Position numbers and translations under genes: made by a program. Below, piece after piece: positions 1 through 10,669 of a DNA stretch of 64,000 bases. Positions within the stretch are counted from its first letter, which is position 1. Each line of letters begins with the position of its first letter. The stretch is from Rugamonas rivuli (lineage in GTDB: Bacteria > Pseudomonadota > Gammaproteobacteria > Burkholderiales > Burkholderiaceae_D), in NCBI RefSeq assembly GCF_009380165.1, contig NZ_WHUF01000008.1, positions 124,001-188,000 on the forward strand, given 5' to 3'. Under the pieces are notes generated by a model. It saw nothing but the letters and a program-made list of their open reading frames with translations. It was not told the DNA's origin and searched no databases.

Positions 1-1874
<1,874 letters not shown>

Positions 1875-1886
1875 CCGGGTTCAAAC

Positions 1887-2462
1887 ATGCTGACTACTTC
1901 CGAGTTGTTCCGGCGCGGCCGCCTGGCCGGTGCGGTGCTGGCCGTGGCGCTGACCGTGTCGGCCTGCGGCTTCCATCTGCGCGGCGACGGCGGCCACTAC
2001 ACGCTGCCGTTCCCGACGATGTACATCGGACTGCCGGAAGCGTCGCCATTGGCCATCGATTTGAAACGCAACATCCGCGCCAACGGCGGCACCACCGTGG
2101 TCAATGCGTCCAAGGATGCGGATGGCGTGGTCGAGGTGATTTCCGATCCGGAGAAAACCCGCACCAAGACCATCCTGTCGCTGAACAGCAATGGCCGCGT
2201 GCGACAGTATCTGCTGTCGTACAACATCGTGTTCCGCGTGCTGGACAAGCAGGGCAAGGAGCTGCTGGGCAGCACGCAGATCCTGCTGACCCGTCCCATC
2301 GACTTCAACGAAACCCAGTTGCTGGCGAAGGAACAGGAAGAGGCGCTGCTGTACAAGGATATGCAGACCGATCTGGTGCAGCAGATGATGCGCCGTATCG
2401 CGGCCATCAAGCCGCAGCAGGTGTCGCTGCCGCCGCCGGCGCCAGCCGCGCCTGGCCGCTAA
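1887..2462 (+). CDS. lptE: LPS-assembly lipoprotein LptE
   Basis: Outer-membrane lipoprotein that plugs the LptD barrel and helps deliver lipopolysaccharide to the cell surface. The 191-residue product has an N-terminal hydrophobic signal ending in a lipobox (TVSACGF, Cys about residue 27). A short LptE/RlpB-like domain follows, then a Pro/Ala-rich tail. The identification rests on the lipobox, the size and the position between leuS and holA, where lptE is normally found. Spacing to both neighbours is about 10 bases, so the three genes are probably cotranscribed. Confidence 0.92.
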   Translation: MLTTSELFRRGRLAGAVLAVALTVSACGFHLRGDGGHYTLPFPTMYIGLPEASPLAIDLKRNIRANGGTTVVNASKDADGVVEVISDPEKTRTKTILSLNSNGRVRQYLLSYNIVFRVLDKQGKELLGSTQILLTRPIDFNETQLLAKEQEEALLYKDMQTDLVQQMMRRIAAIKPQQVSLPPPAPAAPGR

Positions 2463-2471
2463 GGACGCGCG

Positions 2472-3488
2472 ATGCAATTAAGGTTGGAAGCGCTGGACGG
2501 CCATTTGACGAAGTCGCTGTCCCAGCTGTACGTGATCACCAGCGACGAGCACTTGCTGGCGCTGGAAGCCGCCGACAAGATCCGCAAGGCGGCGCGCGCG
2601 CAAGGCTATTCCGAGCGCGACGTGCTGACCGTGGAGCGCAGCTTCAAGTGGGGCGAGCTGCTGGCGGCCAACCAGGCGCTGTCGCTGTTCGGTGACAAGA
2701 AGCTGATCGAGCTGCGCATCCCGACCGGTAAGCCCGGCAAGGACGGCGGCGCGGCGTTGCAGAATTATGTGAAAGACCTGAGTCCGGACAACCTGACCCT
2801 GATCACGCTGCCGAAGCTGGATTGGCAGACGCAGAAGGCGGCCTGGGTCGCCAGTCTGCAGCAGGCGGCGGTGTATATCGACATCGCCCAGATTGAACGG
2901 GGGCAGTTACCCAATTGGATAGGCCAGCGCCTTGCCGCACAAGGGCAAAGCGCGGATAGACAGAGCATCGATTTCATCGCCGATCGCGTTGAAGGCAATC
3001 TGCTTGCGGCCCATCAGGAGATACAGAAGTTGGCCTTGCTGCACGAGCCGGGCAAGCTGACCTACGAGCAGGTGCACGATGCGGTGCTGAACGTGGCGCG
3101 TTACGACGTGTTCAAGCTCAGTGAAGCGATGCTGTCGGGCGACCCGGCGCGTCTGGTGCGCATGCTGGAAGGCTTGAAAGGCGAGGGCGAAGCGCTGCCG
3201 CTGGTGCTGTGGGCCGTGTCGGAGGAGATCCGCACGCTGCTCAAGCTGAAGGCGGGCATGGCGCAGGGCCGTCCGCTGGGTGCGCTGCTCAAGGAGTATC
3301 GTATCTGGGGACCGAAGGAACGCATGATGGAGCCGGCGCTGCGCCGCATCTCGCTGCCGGTACTGGAAGCGGCGATGAAGGACGCGGCGCAGGTCGACAA
3401 GATGATCAAGGGCTTGCGCGCCAAAGCGCATGCCGGCGACGCGTGGGATTCGATGCTGCAGCTAGCCTTGAAGGTCGCACGCGGTTAG
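2472..3488 (+). CDS. holA: DNA polymerase III subunit delta
   Basis: Clamp-loader delta subunit, which opens the beta sliding clamp. The 338-residue length fits the family. The start of the protein ([12 protein letters not shown]) and the region around [13 protein letters not shown] match typical HolA N-termini, and the C-terminal half is the helical collar region. It lies 9 bases after lptE, as in other Burkholderiales. The short gap to proA (11 bases) suggests continued cotranscription. Confidence 0.93.
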   Translation: MQLRLEALDGHLTKSLSQLYVITSDEHLLALEAADKIRKAARAQGYSERDVLTVERSFKWGELLAANQALSLFGDKKLIELRIPTGKPGKDGGAALQNYVKDLSPDNLTLITLPKLDWQTQKAAWVASLQQAAVYIDIAQIERGQLPNWIGQRLAAQGQSADRQSIDFIADRVEGNLLAAHQEIQKLALLHEPGKLTYEQVHDAVLNVARYDVFKLSEAMLSGDPARLVRMLEGLKGEGEALPLVLWAVSEEIRTLLKLKAGMAQGRPLGALLKEYRIWGPKERMMEPALRRISLPVLEAAMKDAAQVDKMIKGLRAKAHAGDAWDSMLQLALKVARG

Positions 3489-3499
3489 GAAAGCTACCG

Positions 3500-4765
3500 A
3501 TGGATATCAAGCACTACATGGAACAACTGGGCCAGCAGGCGCGCAAGGCATCGCGCGCCATGGCCCGTGCCGACAGCGCGACCCGCAACCGCGCGCTGAC
3601 GCTGATCGCCGACGCGATCGAACGCGACGCCGCCCAGCTGCGCGCCGCCAATCAGCTCGACATGGACGCGGCGGCCGCGAACGGCCTGGCCCCGGCCATG
3701 CTGGACCGCCTGGCGCTGTCCGACCAGGCCATCGCGACGATGGTGGAAGGCCTGCGCCAGATCGTCGCGCTGCCCGATCCGATCGGTGAAATCACCGGCC
3801 TGAAATTCCGCCCGACCGGCATCCAGGTCGGCCAGATGCGCGTGCCGCTGGGCGTGATCGGCATCATCTACGAATCGCGTCCCAACGTGACGGTGGACGC
3901 GGCGGGCCTGTGCATCAAGAGCGGCAACGCCACCATCCTGCGCGGCGGTTCGGAAGCGATCCACTGCAACCGCGCGCTGGCCAAGCTGGTCAAGGAAGGC
4001 CTGCTGGGCGCTGGCTTGCCTGAAGACGGCGTGCAGGTGGTCGACACCACCGACCGCGCCGCAGTGGGTGCGCTGATCACCATGCCGCAGTACGTGGACG
4101 TGATCGTGCCGCGCGGCGGCAAGGGCCTGATCGCGCGCCTGATGGAAGAGGCGACGGTGCCGATGATTAAGCACCTGGACGGCATCTGCCACGTCTACAT
4201 CGACGCCAAGGCCGATCTGAAGAAGGCGCTGGACATCGGCTTCAACGCCAAGTGCCACCGCTACGGCACCTGCAACACCATGGAAACGCTGCTGGTGGCG
4301 CGCGCCATCGCGCCGGTGGTGCTGCCGGAACTGGCCAAGCTGTACGCGACCAAACAGGTCGAACTGCGCGCCGATCCTGAAGCGATGGCGATCCTGGCCG
4401 GCTACCCGCATCTGGTGGCCGCCACCGAGGAAGACTGGTCGACCGAATACCTGGCTGCGATCCTGTCGGTGAAGATCGTCGCCGGCATCGATGAGGCGAT
4501 GGAGCACATCAACCATTACTCGTCCAAGCACACGGAATCCATCATCACCGAAGACCACACGGATGCGATGCGCTTCCTGCGCGAAGTCGATTCGGCGTCG
4601 GTGATGATCAACGCGTCGACGCGCTTCGCCGACGGTTTCGAATACGGCCTGGGCGCGGAGATCGGCATCTCCAACGACAAGCTGCATGCACGCGGCCCGG
4701 TGGGGCTGGAAGGTTTGACTTCGCTGAAGTACGTCGTGTTCGGTCACGGCGAAATTCGTCAATAA
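3500..4765 (+). CDS. proA: Gamma-glutamyl phosphate reductase
   Basis: NADPH-dependent enzyme of proline biosynthesis that reduces gamma-glutamyl phosphate to glutamate semialdehyde. The 421 residues match the family length. The catalytic cysteine region ([17 protein letters not shown]) and the conserved VPRGGKGLI segment are visible. The frame is open further upstream into holA, but ATG 3500 follows an AGGAAAG ribosome site and gives the normal N-terminus ([11 protein letters not shown]), so it is chosen. Confidence 0.97.
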   Translation: MDIKHYMEQLGQQARKASRAMARADSATRNRALTLIADAIERDAAQLRAANQLDMDAAAANGLAPAMLDRLALSDQAIATMVEGLRQIVALPDPIGEITGLKFRPTGIQVGQMRVPLGVIGIIYESRPNVTVDAAGLCIKSGNATILRGGSEAIHCNRALAKLVKEGLLGAGLPEDGVQVVDTTDRAAVGALITMPQYVDVIVPRGGKGLIARLMEEATVPMIKHLDGICHVYIDAKADLKKALDIGFNAKCHRYGTCNTMETLLVARAIAPVVLPELAKLYATKQVELRADPEAMAILAGYPHLVAATEEDWSTEYLAAILSVKIVAGIDEAMEHINHYSSKHTESIITEDHTDAMRFLREVDSASVMINASTRFADGFEYGLGAEIGISNDKLHARGPVGLEGLTSLKYVVFGHGEIRQ

Positions 4766-4773
4766 GGGGACTT

Positions 4774-5190
4774 ATGCTCTGGATTAAAGCACTGCACATT
4801 TTCTTCGTGATTGCCTGGATGTCGGGCGTGTTCTACCTGCCGCGCATCTTCGTCAACCTGGCGATGGAAACCGACAAGGCCACGACCGCGCGCCTGCTGC
4901 TCATGGCGCGCAAGCTGTATCGGTTTTCGATGTGGTTGTCGGTGTTTGCGGTGGTGTTCGGAGCGACCCTGGCGTGGATGCAGTACGGCGAGGAGCTGCC
5001 GCACTGGCTGCACGCCAAGCTGTTCTTCGTGGTGCTGGTGATCGGCTACCACCACGCGTGCGGCGGCATCCTGAAAAAATTCGAGAAGGGCGTCAATACC
5101 CGCAGTCACAAGTGGTATCGCGTCTTCAATGAAATGCCGGTGTTTATGGTGCTGGCGGTAGTGCTGCTGGTTGTCGTCAAACCCTTCTGA
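4774..5190 (+). CDS. hemJ: HemJ-like membrane protein (protoporphyrinogen oxidase, CopD/UPF0093 family)
   Basis: Small integral membrane protein of 138 residues with four hydrophobic helices. It carries the family features: an N-terminal WIKALHIFFVIAWMSG with the conserved His in helix 1, and HAKLFFVVLVIGYHH in the middle. HemJ converts protoporphyrinogen IX to protoporphyrin IX in bacteria lacking HemG or HemY. ATG 4774 lies 9 bases after proA and follows AGGGG. The function is by family; no genetic context for haem synthesis is visible. Confidence 0.85.
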   Translation: MLWIKALHIFFVIAWMSGVFYLPRIFVNLAMETDKATTARLLLMARKLYRFSMWLSVFAVVFGATLAWMQYGEELPHWLHAKLFFVVLVIGYHHACGGILKKFEKGVNTRSHKWYRVFNEMPVFMVLAVVLLVVVKPF

Positions 5191-5200
5191 TCGGAGCGTC

Positions 5201-5803
5201 ATGAGTAAAGTCTGCCAGTATTTTTTTGCCACCCATTCGCCCTGGACGTATCTGGGCCATGAGCGTTTTGTCGCCATGGCACGCCAGCACGGCGTGCAGG
5301 TGGAAGTGCGGCCGGTGGACCTGGGCAAGGTGTTCGGCGTGTCCGGTGGCGTGCCGCTGGCCAAGCGCGCGCCGCAGCGCCAGGCCTATCGCCTGGTCGA
5401 ATTGACGCGCTGGTCGGAGTTCCTCGGCATTCCGCTCAATGTGCAGCCGAAGTTTTTCCCTGTCTCGCCGGAGCTGTCCAACCGCATGGTGATCGCCGCG
5501 CGCCTGACGCATGGCGTGGACGTGGCGCTGGCGCTGTCGTTCGCGGTGATGCGCGGGCTGTGGGCTGAAGATAAAAATATCGGCGACGAAGAGACGCTGG
5601 TGCAGATCGCCGGCAGCTGCGGCCTTGATGGCAAGGCGCTGATCAAGTCGGCGGAGACGGCCAGCGTGCAGGCCGAGTACGACCGCAATACGGAAGACGC
5701 AACGGCGGCCAGTGTGTTCGGCTCACCGTGGTATGTGTTGGATGGTGAAAGTTTCTGGGGCCAGGACCGCCTGGACTTCCTGGAAAGAGCAATGCAGAAG
5801 TAA
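5201..5803 (+). CDS. 2-hydroxychromene-2-carboxylate isomerase family protein (DsbA-like fold)
   Basis: A 200-residue thioredoxin-fold protein of the HCCA isomerase / kappa-class GST group. The N-terminal FFATHSPWTYLGHERF segment fits the substrate/GSH site. The C-terminal FGSPWYVLDGESFWGQDRLDFLE is the family signature. Family members isomerise ring-cleavage products of aromatic compounds with glutathione; no aromatic-degradation genes are nearby, so the physiological substrate is unknown. ATG 5201, behind a GGAGCG site, is preferred over an upstream TTG inside hemJ. Confidence 0.85.
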   Translation: MSKVCQYFFATHSPWTYLGHERFVAMARQHGVQVEVRPVDLGKVFGVSGGVPLAKRAPQRQAYRLVELTRWSEFLGIPLNVQPKFFPVSPELSNRMVIAARLTHGVDVALALSFAVMRGLWAEDKNIGDEETLVQIAGSCGLDGKALIKSAETASVQAEYDRNTEDATAASVFGSPWYVLDGESFWGQDRLDFLERAMQK

Positions 5804-5832
5804 GTTTTTTTTAACGGACAAAAGGTACACCT

Positions 5833-7035
5833 ATGGCTTCCTATTTTTGCCCATGCCCTCGCGGCATGGAAGCGGCGCTGGCCGAAGAACTGGGCGAAAT
5901 CGCCCTGCTGAGCACCACCATGAAGGTGCACAACCAGGTGCCGGGCGGCGTGCACTGCTCCGGCGACCTGCTGGATTCCTACCGCATCAACCTGCACTCG
6001 CGCATCGCGTCGCGGGTGTTGATGCGCATGGCCGTCACCGGCTACCAGAACGAGAACGACATCTACGACCTGGTGCTGGCGCAGCAGTGGGAAGACTGGT
6101 TCACCTACGACCACACCATCCGCGTCGATGTCACCGCCGTGAAGTCCCCGCTGAAAAGCCTGGAGTTCACCACGCTGAAAATCAAGGATGCGATCTGCGA
6201 CCGCTTCCGCGACCAGTTCGACAAGCGTCCTTCGGTCAACACCAAGGAACCGGACATGCGCATCGTCGGCTTCCTCGACGCGCGCCAGTTCATCATCTAC
6301 CTCGACACTTCCGGCGAAGCGCTGTTCAAGCGCGGCTGGCGTGAAGAGACCGGCGACGCGCCGCTGCGCGAGAACCTGGCCGCCGGCCTGCTGCGCGTGT
6401 CGGGCTGGAAGCCGGGCATGCCGCTGTTCGACCCGATGTGCGGCTCCGGCACCATCCTGTGCGAAGCGGCGCAGATGGTGCAGGGCATTCCGCCGGGCGC
6501 GCGCCGCCGCTTTGCCTTCGAAGCCTTCAACGACTTCGATCCGGCGCCGTGGAACGAGATGAAGAATTCGATCAAGGCCAATCCGCTGCCGGAATCGCCG
6601 ACTATCTTCGGCTCCGACATCTCGGGCGACATGGTGGCGATGACGCGCCATAACCTGAAGTGCGCCGGCATCATGTTCGACGTGCCGCTCAAGCAGATCG
6701 AGGCGCAGGAAGTGAAGGCGCCGACCGAGCAGCCGGGCATCCTGCTGACCAACCCTCCGTACGGCGAGCGTATCGGCGTGCGCGGCGACAGCACGCTGCC
6801 GGAAGACGAACTGGCGACCAGCTTCTACTCGGCGCTGTCGACCACCTTGAAGCAGCGCTTCGCCGGCTGGACGGTGTTCCTGTTCACGGCCGACCTGGGC
6901 CTGCCGAAGCTGCTGCGCCTGAAGGAATCGCGCAAGACGCCGTTCTTCAACGGCGCCCTGGAATGCCGCTTGTTCCGCTTCGATATGGTGGCGGGCTTCA
7001 ACCGCCGCGAAGCAGCCAAGCCTAAAGAAGTTTAA
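5833..7035 (+). CDS. THUMP-domain class I RNA methyltransferase (RlmL N-domain-like)
   Basis: A 400-residue SAM-dependent RNA methyltransferase. The N-terminal part is ferredoxin-like/THUMP (about residues 1-160). The C-terminal Rossmann domain shows motif I (LFDPMCGSGTILCEAA) and the catalytic LLTNPPYGERIG motif typical of N2-guanine methylation. It resembles the RlmL (23S rRNA m2G2445) half of E. coli RlmKL but lacks the RlmK half. It is probably rRNA-directed; the exact base is not predictable from sequence alone. Confidence 0.9.
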   Translation: MASYFCPCPRGMEAALAEELGEIALLSTTMKVHNQVPGGVHCSGDLLDSYRINLHSRIASRVLMRMAVTGYQNENDIYDLVLAQQWEDWFTYDHTIRVDVTAVKSPLKSLEFTTLKIKDAICDRFRDQFDKRPSVNTKEPDMRIVGFLDARQFIIYLDTSGEALFKRGWREETGDAPLRENLAAGLLRVSGWKPGMPLFDPMCGSGTILCEAAQMVQGIPPGARRRFAFEAFNDFDPAPWNEMKNSIKANPLPESPTIFGSDISGDMVAMTRHNLKCAGIMFDVPLKQIEAQEVKAPTEQPGILLTNPPYGERIGVRGDSTLPEDELATSFYSALSTTLKQRFAGWTVFLFTADLGLPKLLRLKESRKTPFFNGALECRLFRFDMVAGFNRREAAKPKEV

Positions 7036-7047
7036 GAAGTAAGCGCC

Positions 7048-7082
7048 GTGCTTTCCGGCGCGGCGCAACCGCCGGAAAGCAC
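7048..7082 (+). promoter_or_regulatory. Perfect 13-bp inverted repeat abutting the MFS start
   Basis: GTGCTTTCCGGCG (7048-7060) and its exact complement (7070-7082) flank a 9-base loop. The 3' arm ends three bases before the ATG of the efflux gene, and no T-run follows. It could be a weak terminator of the methyltransferase transcript or an RNA structure affecting initiation of the downstream gene. Confidence 0.6.
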
Positions 7083-7085
7083 CGC

Positions 7086-8366
7086 ATGTTCCCCACACCT
7101 CCCGCCAATCTCCCTCCCGATCCCGTCGTGGAGGTGCCGGAACCGCCACCCCCGCACATGAAAGTCCTCAGCGCCGCAGCGCTGGCCGCCGTGCTGGCGG
7201 CGTTGTCGATGCTGGGGCCTTTCTCCATCGACGCCTATCTTCCCGCCTTCCCCAACATCCAGGCCACGCTGAACGCCACGCCCATCGAGGTGCAGCAAAG
7301 CCTGACCTTCTACATGCTGTCCTTCGCCTGCATGGTGCTGTGGCACGGCGCGCTGTCGGACGCCTTCGGCCGCCGCAACGTGGTGCTGGTGTCGCTGGTG
7401 ATGTTCGCCATCGGCACGCTGGGCTGCGCCGCCGCGCACAGCGTGCATTACCTGTGGGCCTTCCGCATCCTGCAGGGCGTGTCGTCCGGCGCCGGCGTGG
7501 TGGTGGGGCGGGCCATCATCCGCGACCTTTACGAGGACGCCGCCGCCGCGCGGCTGCTGTCGATGGTGACGATGATCTTCTCGATCGCCCCGGCCATCGC
7601 GCCGATACTGGGCGGCTGGGTGGTCACGCTGTTCGACTGGCGCGCGATCTTCCTGGCGCTGCTGGCCTACAGCGTGCTGCTGTTCATCTACTGCTACCGC
7701 CGCCTGCCGGAGACGCTGCCGAAGGAAAAACGCCATCCCTTCAATCCGCACTTCCTGCTGCGTAACTACACCGAGATCCTGCGCTCGCCGCTGTTCCACA
7801 TGAAGTCCGGCGTGGTCGCCTGCAATTTCGCCGGCCTGTTCCTGTACATCTCGTCGGCGCCGGTGTTCCTGCCGCAGCACCTGGGGCTGGGCGCCTCGCA
7901 GTTCGGCTGGCTGTTCATACCGTCGGTGAGCGGGATTTTCCTCGGCGCGCTGGCGGCGAACCGGATTGCCGGAAAGATGACATTTTCGCGACAGATTGGT
8001 ATTGGCTTTTGTTTCCTGCTGGCGGCGTCGATATTTAACGTTTGCTACCACTTGCTGCTGCCGCCCGCGCTGCCCTGGTCGGTGGCGCCGATGTTCTTCT
8101 ACACCTTCGGCATGTCGGTGGTGGCGCCGGCGGCGACCTTGCTGGCATTGGACTTGTTTCCGCATATCCGGGGAACGGTGGCATCCTGCCAATCTTTCGC
8201 CACCACCCTGCTCGGCGCCATCGTGGCGGGGGTGATCGCACCCTTCCTATCACACTCCGTGCTCTGGTTAGCCGCAGGACAGATGGCATTTAGTACCTCT
8301 GCTCTCGTTTTGTGGTTGACGTCGCGCTATTACCGGAGCATGCTACTACGCCATCCGGGCCAATAA
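7086..8366 (+). CDS. Bcr/CflA family multidrug efflux MFS transporter
   Basis: A 426-residue inner-membrane protein of the 12-helix DHA1 type. Family signatures are seen: GPFSIDAYLPAFP in helix 1, the loop 2-3 motif GALSDAFGRR, and the helix 5 segment APAIAPILGGW. Members export drugs such as bicyclomycin or chloramphenicol by proton antiport. ATG 7086 has no clear ribosome site and begins right after a strong hairpin. ATG 7158 (MKVLSAAALAAV) would also give a normal first helix, so the start is uncertain. Confidence 0.9.
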   Translation: MFPTPPANLPPDPVVEVPEPPPPHMKVLSAAALAAVLAALSMLGPFSIDAYLPAFPNIQATLNATPIEVQQSLTFYMLSFACMVLWHGALSDAFGRRNVVLVSLVMFAIGTLGCAAAHSVHYLWAFRILQGVSSGAGVVVGRAIIRDLYEDAAAARLLSMVTMIFSIAPAIAPILGGWVVTLFDWRAIFLALLAYSVLLFIYCYRRLPETLPKEKRHPFNPHFLLRNYTEILRSPLFHMKSGVVACNFAGLFLYISSAPVFLPQHLGLGASQFGWLFIPSVSGIFLGALAANRIAGKMTFSRQIGIGFCFLLAASIFNVCYHLLLPPALPWSVAPMFFYTFGMSVVAPAATLLALDLFPHIRGTVASCQSFATTLLGAIVAGVIAPFLSHSVLWLAAGQMAFSTSALVLWLTSRYYRSMLLRHPGQ

Positions 8367-8517
8367 TTATTTACGGCAGGAAATTGAGTTAGTTTAGAAA
8401 GAAATCTTACTTGCTGTTAAGTTACTAACGAGACTTTATGTTAGTATAACTTTTTGCTAGTGAGTTTCTTCCCACGTTTTTTGCACAACGCACCCGGCCC
8501 AGACAACGCTTGATACG
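8367..8517 (+). promoter_or_regulatory. AT-rich intergenic promoter region of the HDOD kinase
   Basis: The 151 bases are clearly AT-richer than the neighbouring genes. The best promoter match is TTACTA, 17 bases, TATAAC (TATAAC at about 8447-8452), weak in its -35 part. No small gene is seen. Confidence 0.35.
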
Positions 8518-10665
8518 ATGCATCAACCTGACCATGATATTCGCAATCGCCTGCTGATTGCCCGTCTGCCGGCGATGCCGCAGATACTCATTAAGTTGAT
8601 TGAGCACTTGCAGGCCGACGACGCCGGCATGCCGGAGCTGGCCGCCCTGATCGCCAAGGATGCGGCGATGACCAGCAAGATCCTCACCGTCGCCAACAGC
8701 TCGGCGTACCACCGCAACGCGCGCGTGGTCGGCCTGGAGCAGTCGCTGGTGTCGCTGGGCACCGACATGATCAAGACGCTGGTCATCAGCGAATCCGTAT
8801 TCCAGACCTTTAACAGCTTCCCGCATTCGAGCAGCACCGACCTGCGCGGCTTCTGGAAAGGCTCGCTGACCACCGCCGTCATCGCCCGCGACATCGCCAA
8901 GAAGATGGAGTACCCGCACGTCGAAGAGGCTTATCTGGCGGGCCTGCTGCACAACGTCGGCCGCCTGGCCTTGCTGGCGACCGCGCCCAAGGAGTACGCA
9001 TTCAACTTCATGGCGCGCGATGACGAGGACCTGTGCGCCGTCGAACAGCGCACGCTGCAAATCACCCACTCGGAAGCGGGCGCCTGGCTGATCGAGCGCT
9101 GGCACCTGGACTCCTTCCTGGCCGACAGCGTGCTGTATCACCATGAACCGATTTCGCGCGTGGAGTCGGCGCATCCGCTGATCCGCGTGGTGCGCCTGGC
9201 GCACCTGCTGTGCTTCCACGAAGACCAGGAACAGGCCATCGCCGAAGCCGGCCACCTGTGCGGCCTGGATGGCGAGGCGTTGGAGCTGATCGTCAAGAGC
9301 GCCGCCCGCCAGGTGGAGAAGTCGGCCGCCTACCTGGGCATCGACCTGGCCGGCGCCGACGATATCCCGGCGCCGTCGGCCTATGCGCCGCCGGTGGTCG
9401 ATCCGGTGCAGCAGCGGCTGTCCGAGGAAGTGCGCAACATGGTGCTGGTGTCCGAGATGGGCCAGACCTTCGCGCGCCAGCAGGGCGAAGCCGGCCTGCT
9501 CGATGCGATGACGCGTTCGGCGCGCATCCTGTTCGATTTTGAAAACGCCATCGTGCTGCTGGAGAATCCGACCGGCCATGCGCTGCACGGCACCGCCACC
9601 GGCGACCAGCAGCAGCGGCTGGCCGAATTCGTCATCCCGCTCAACAAGGGCGGCGTGGTGGCCGAGTCGGCGGGCGCGCGCAAGCTGAGTTTCGTCAGCC
9701 GCGATTCGCAGGCCCTGAGCGTGGCCGAGGAACAGCTGTTCCGCATCCTCGGCAGCGAGGGCATGGTGTGCCTGCCGCTGGTGGCCAACCAGCGCTGCCT
9801 GGGCGTGTTGATCGGCGGCGCGCCGGCGTGGCAGATGGCCGGCCTGCAGAAGCGCGAGCGCTTCCTGCAATCGTTCGGCACCCAGGCCGCCGCCGCGCTG
9901 GAGACGGCGATCAGCGAGCGCGGTCACACCAAGCGCCAGATCGCCCATGTGGCCGAAGAATACCGTGAAGCCTCGCGCCGCGTGGTGCACGAGGTGAACA
10001 ACCCGCTGTCGATCATCAAGAACTATCTGTCGGTCCTGGACGGCAAGCTGGCCAAGCGCGAACCGGTGGTGGGCGAGATGTCCATCCTGAACGAGGAGAT
10101 CGACCGCGTCGGACAGCTGATCAACGGCCTGGCGGACCTGCAGCCGACCGAGAGCTCGCGCGTGACCGATGTGGGCCGCGTGGTCGACGACGTGCTGCGC
10201 CTGTTCCGCGCCACCGACTTCGTGCCGGCCTCGGTGCAGATCGTGGTGCGCATGCAGGAGGAGCCGGCCGAAATCGACGGCGACGCCGACCTGCTCAAGC
10301 AGATCCTGGTCAACCTGATTAAGAACGCCGTCGAAGCATTGGCCGACGGCGGCAAGATCGAAATCTCGAATCGCGGTCACGTCAACCGCGAACGCAAGCT
10401 TTACCTGGAGCTGGTGGTCAGCGACACCGGCCCGGGTCTGTCGGCCGAGGTGCTGGCCAATCTGTTCTCCGCAGTACGCAGCACCAAGGAAGGCGCGCAC
10501 CACGGCCTGGGCCTGTCCATCGTCCACAGCCTGGTGAAGAAAATGCAGGGACTGATCACCTGCCGCTCCGGTAAAACGGGCACCACCTTTGAGATCCTGC
10601 TGCCCGCCCGTGGCAGCACCAGTCAAGTCGCCGGCGTGCAAACGCGGGTGATGGATTCAGTTTAA
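8518..10665 (+). CDS. HDOD-GAF-histidine kinase signalling protein
   Basis: A 715-residue cytoplasmic protein. Residues ~10-210 form an HDOD domain (an HD-related output domain; LLHNVGRLALL visible), ~300-470 a GAF-like sensor, and the C-terminus a histidine kinase. The phospho-acceptor is His491 in RRVVHEVNNPLSIIK. The ATP-binding domain shows the N box (LKQILVNLIKNAVEAL), DTGPGLS and GLGLSIVHSL. No membrane helix is seen. It ends 4 bases before the REC-GGDEF-EAL gene, its likely partner. ATG 8518 is the first in-frame start but has no obvious Shine-Dalgarno site. Confidence 0.9.
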   Translation: MHQPDHDIRNRLLIARLPAMPQILIKLIEHLQADDAGMPELAALIAKDAAMTSKILTVANSSAYHRNARVVGLEQSLVSLGTDMIKTLVISESVFQTFNSFPHSSSTDLRGFWKGSLTTAVIARDIAKKMEYPHVEEAYLAGLLHNVGRLALLATAPKEYAFNFMARDDEDLCAVEQRTLQITHSEAGAWLIERWHLDSFLADSVLYHHEPISRVESAHPLIRVVRLAHLLCFHEDQEQAIAEAGHLCGLDGEALELIVKSAARQVEKSAAYLGIDLAGADDIPAPSAYAPPVVDPVQQRLSEEVRNMVLVSEMGQTFARQQGEAGLLDAMTRSARILFDFENAIVLLENPTGHALHGTATGDQQQRLAEFVIPLNKGGVVAESAGARKLSFVSRDSQALSVAEEQLFRILGSEGMVCLPLVANQRCLGVLIGGAPAWQMAGLQKRERFLQSFGTQAAAALETAISERGHTKRQIAHVAEEYREASRRVVHEVNNPLSIIKNYLSVLDGKLAKREPVVGEMSILNEEIDRVGQLINGLADLQPTESSRVTDVGRVVDDVLRLFRATDFVPASVQIVVRMQEEPAEIDGDADLLKQILVNLIKNAVEALADGGKIEISNRGHVNRERKLYLELVVSDTGPGLSAEVLANLFSAVRSTKEGAHHGLGLSIVHSLVKKMQGLITCRSGKTGTTFEILLPARGSTSQVAGVQTRVMDSV

Positions 10666-10669
10666 GGCC

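Noticed and set aside
8425-10641. Long antisense frame over the HDOD kinase gene
   Set aside because: Same GC-driven mirror effect; no recognisable protein features.
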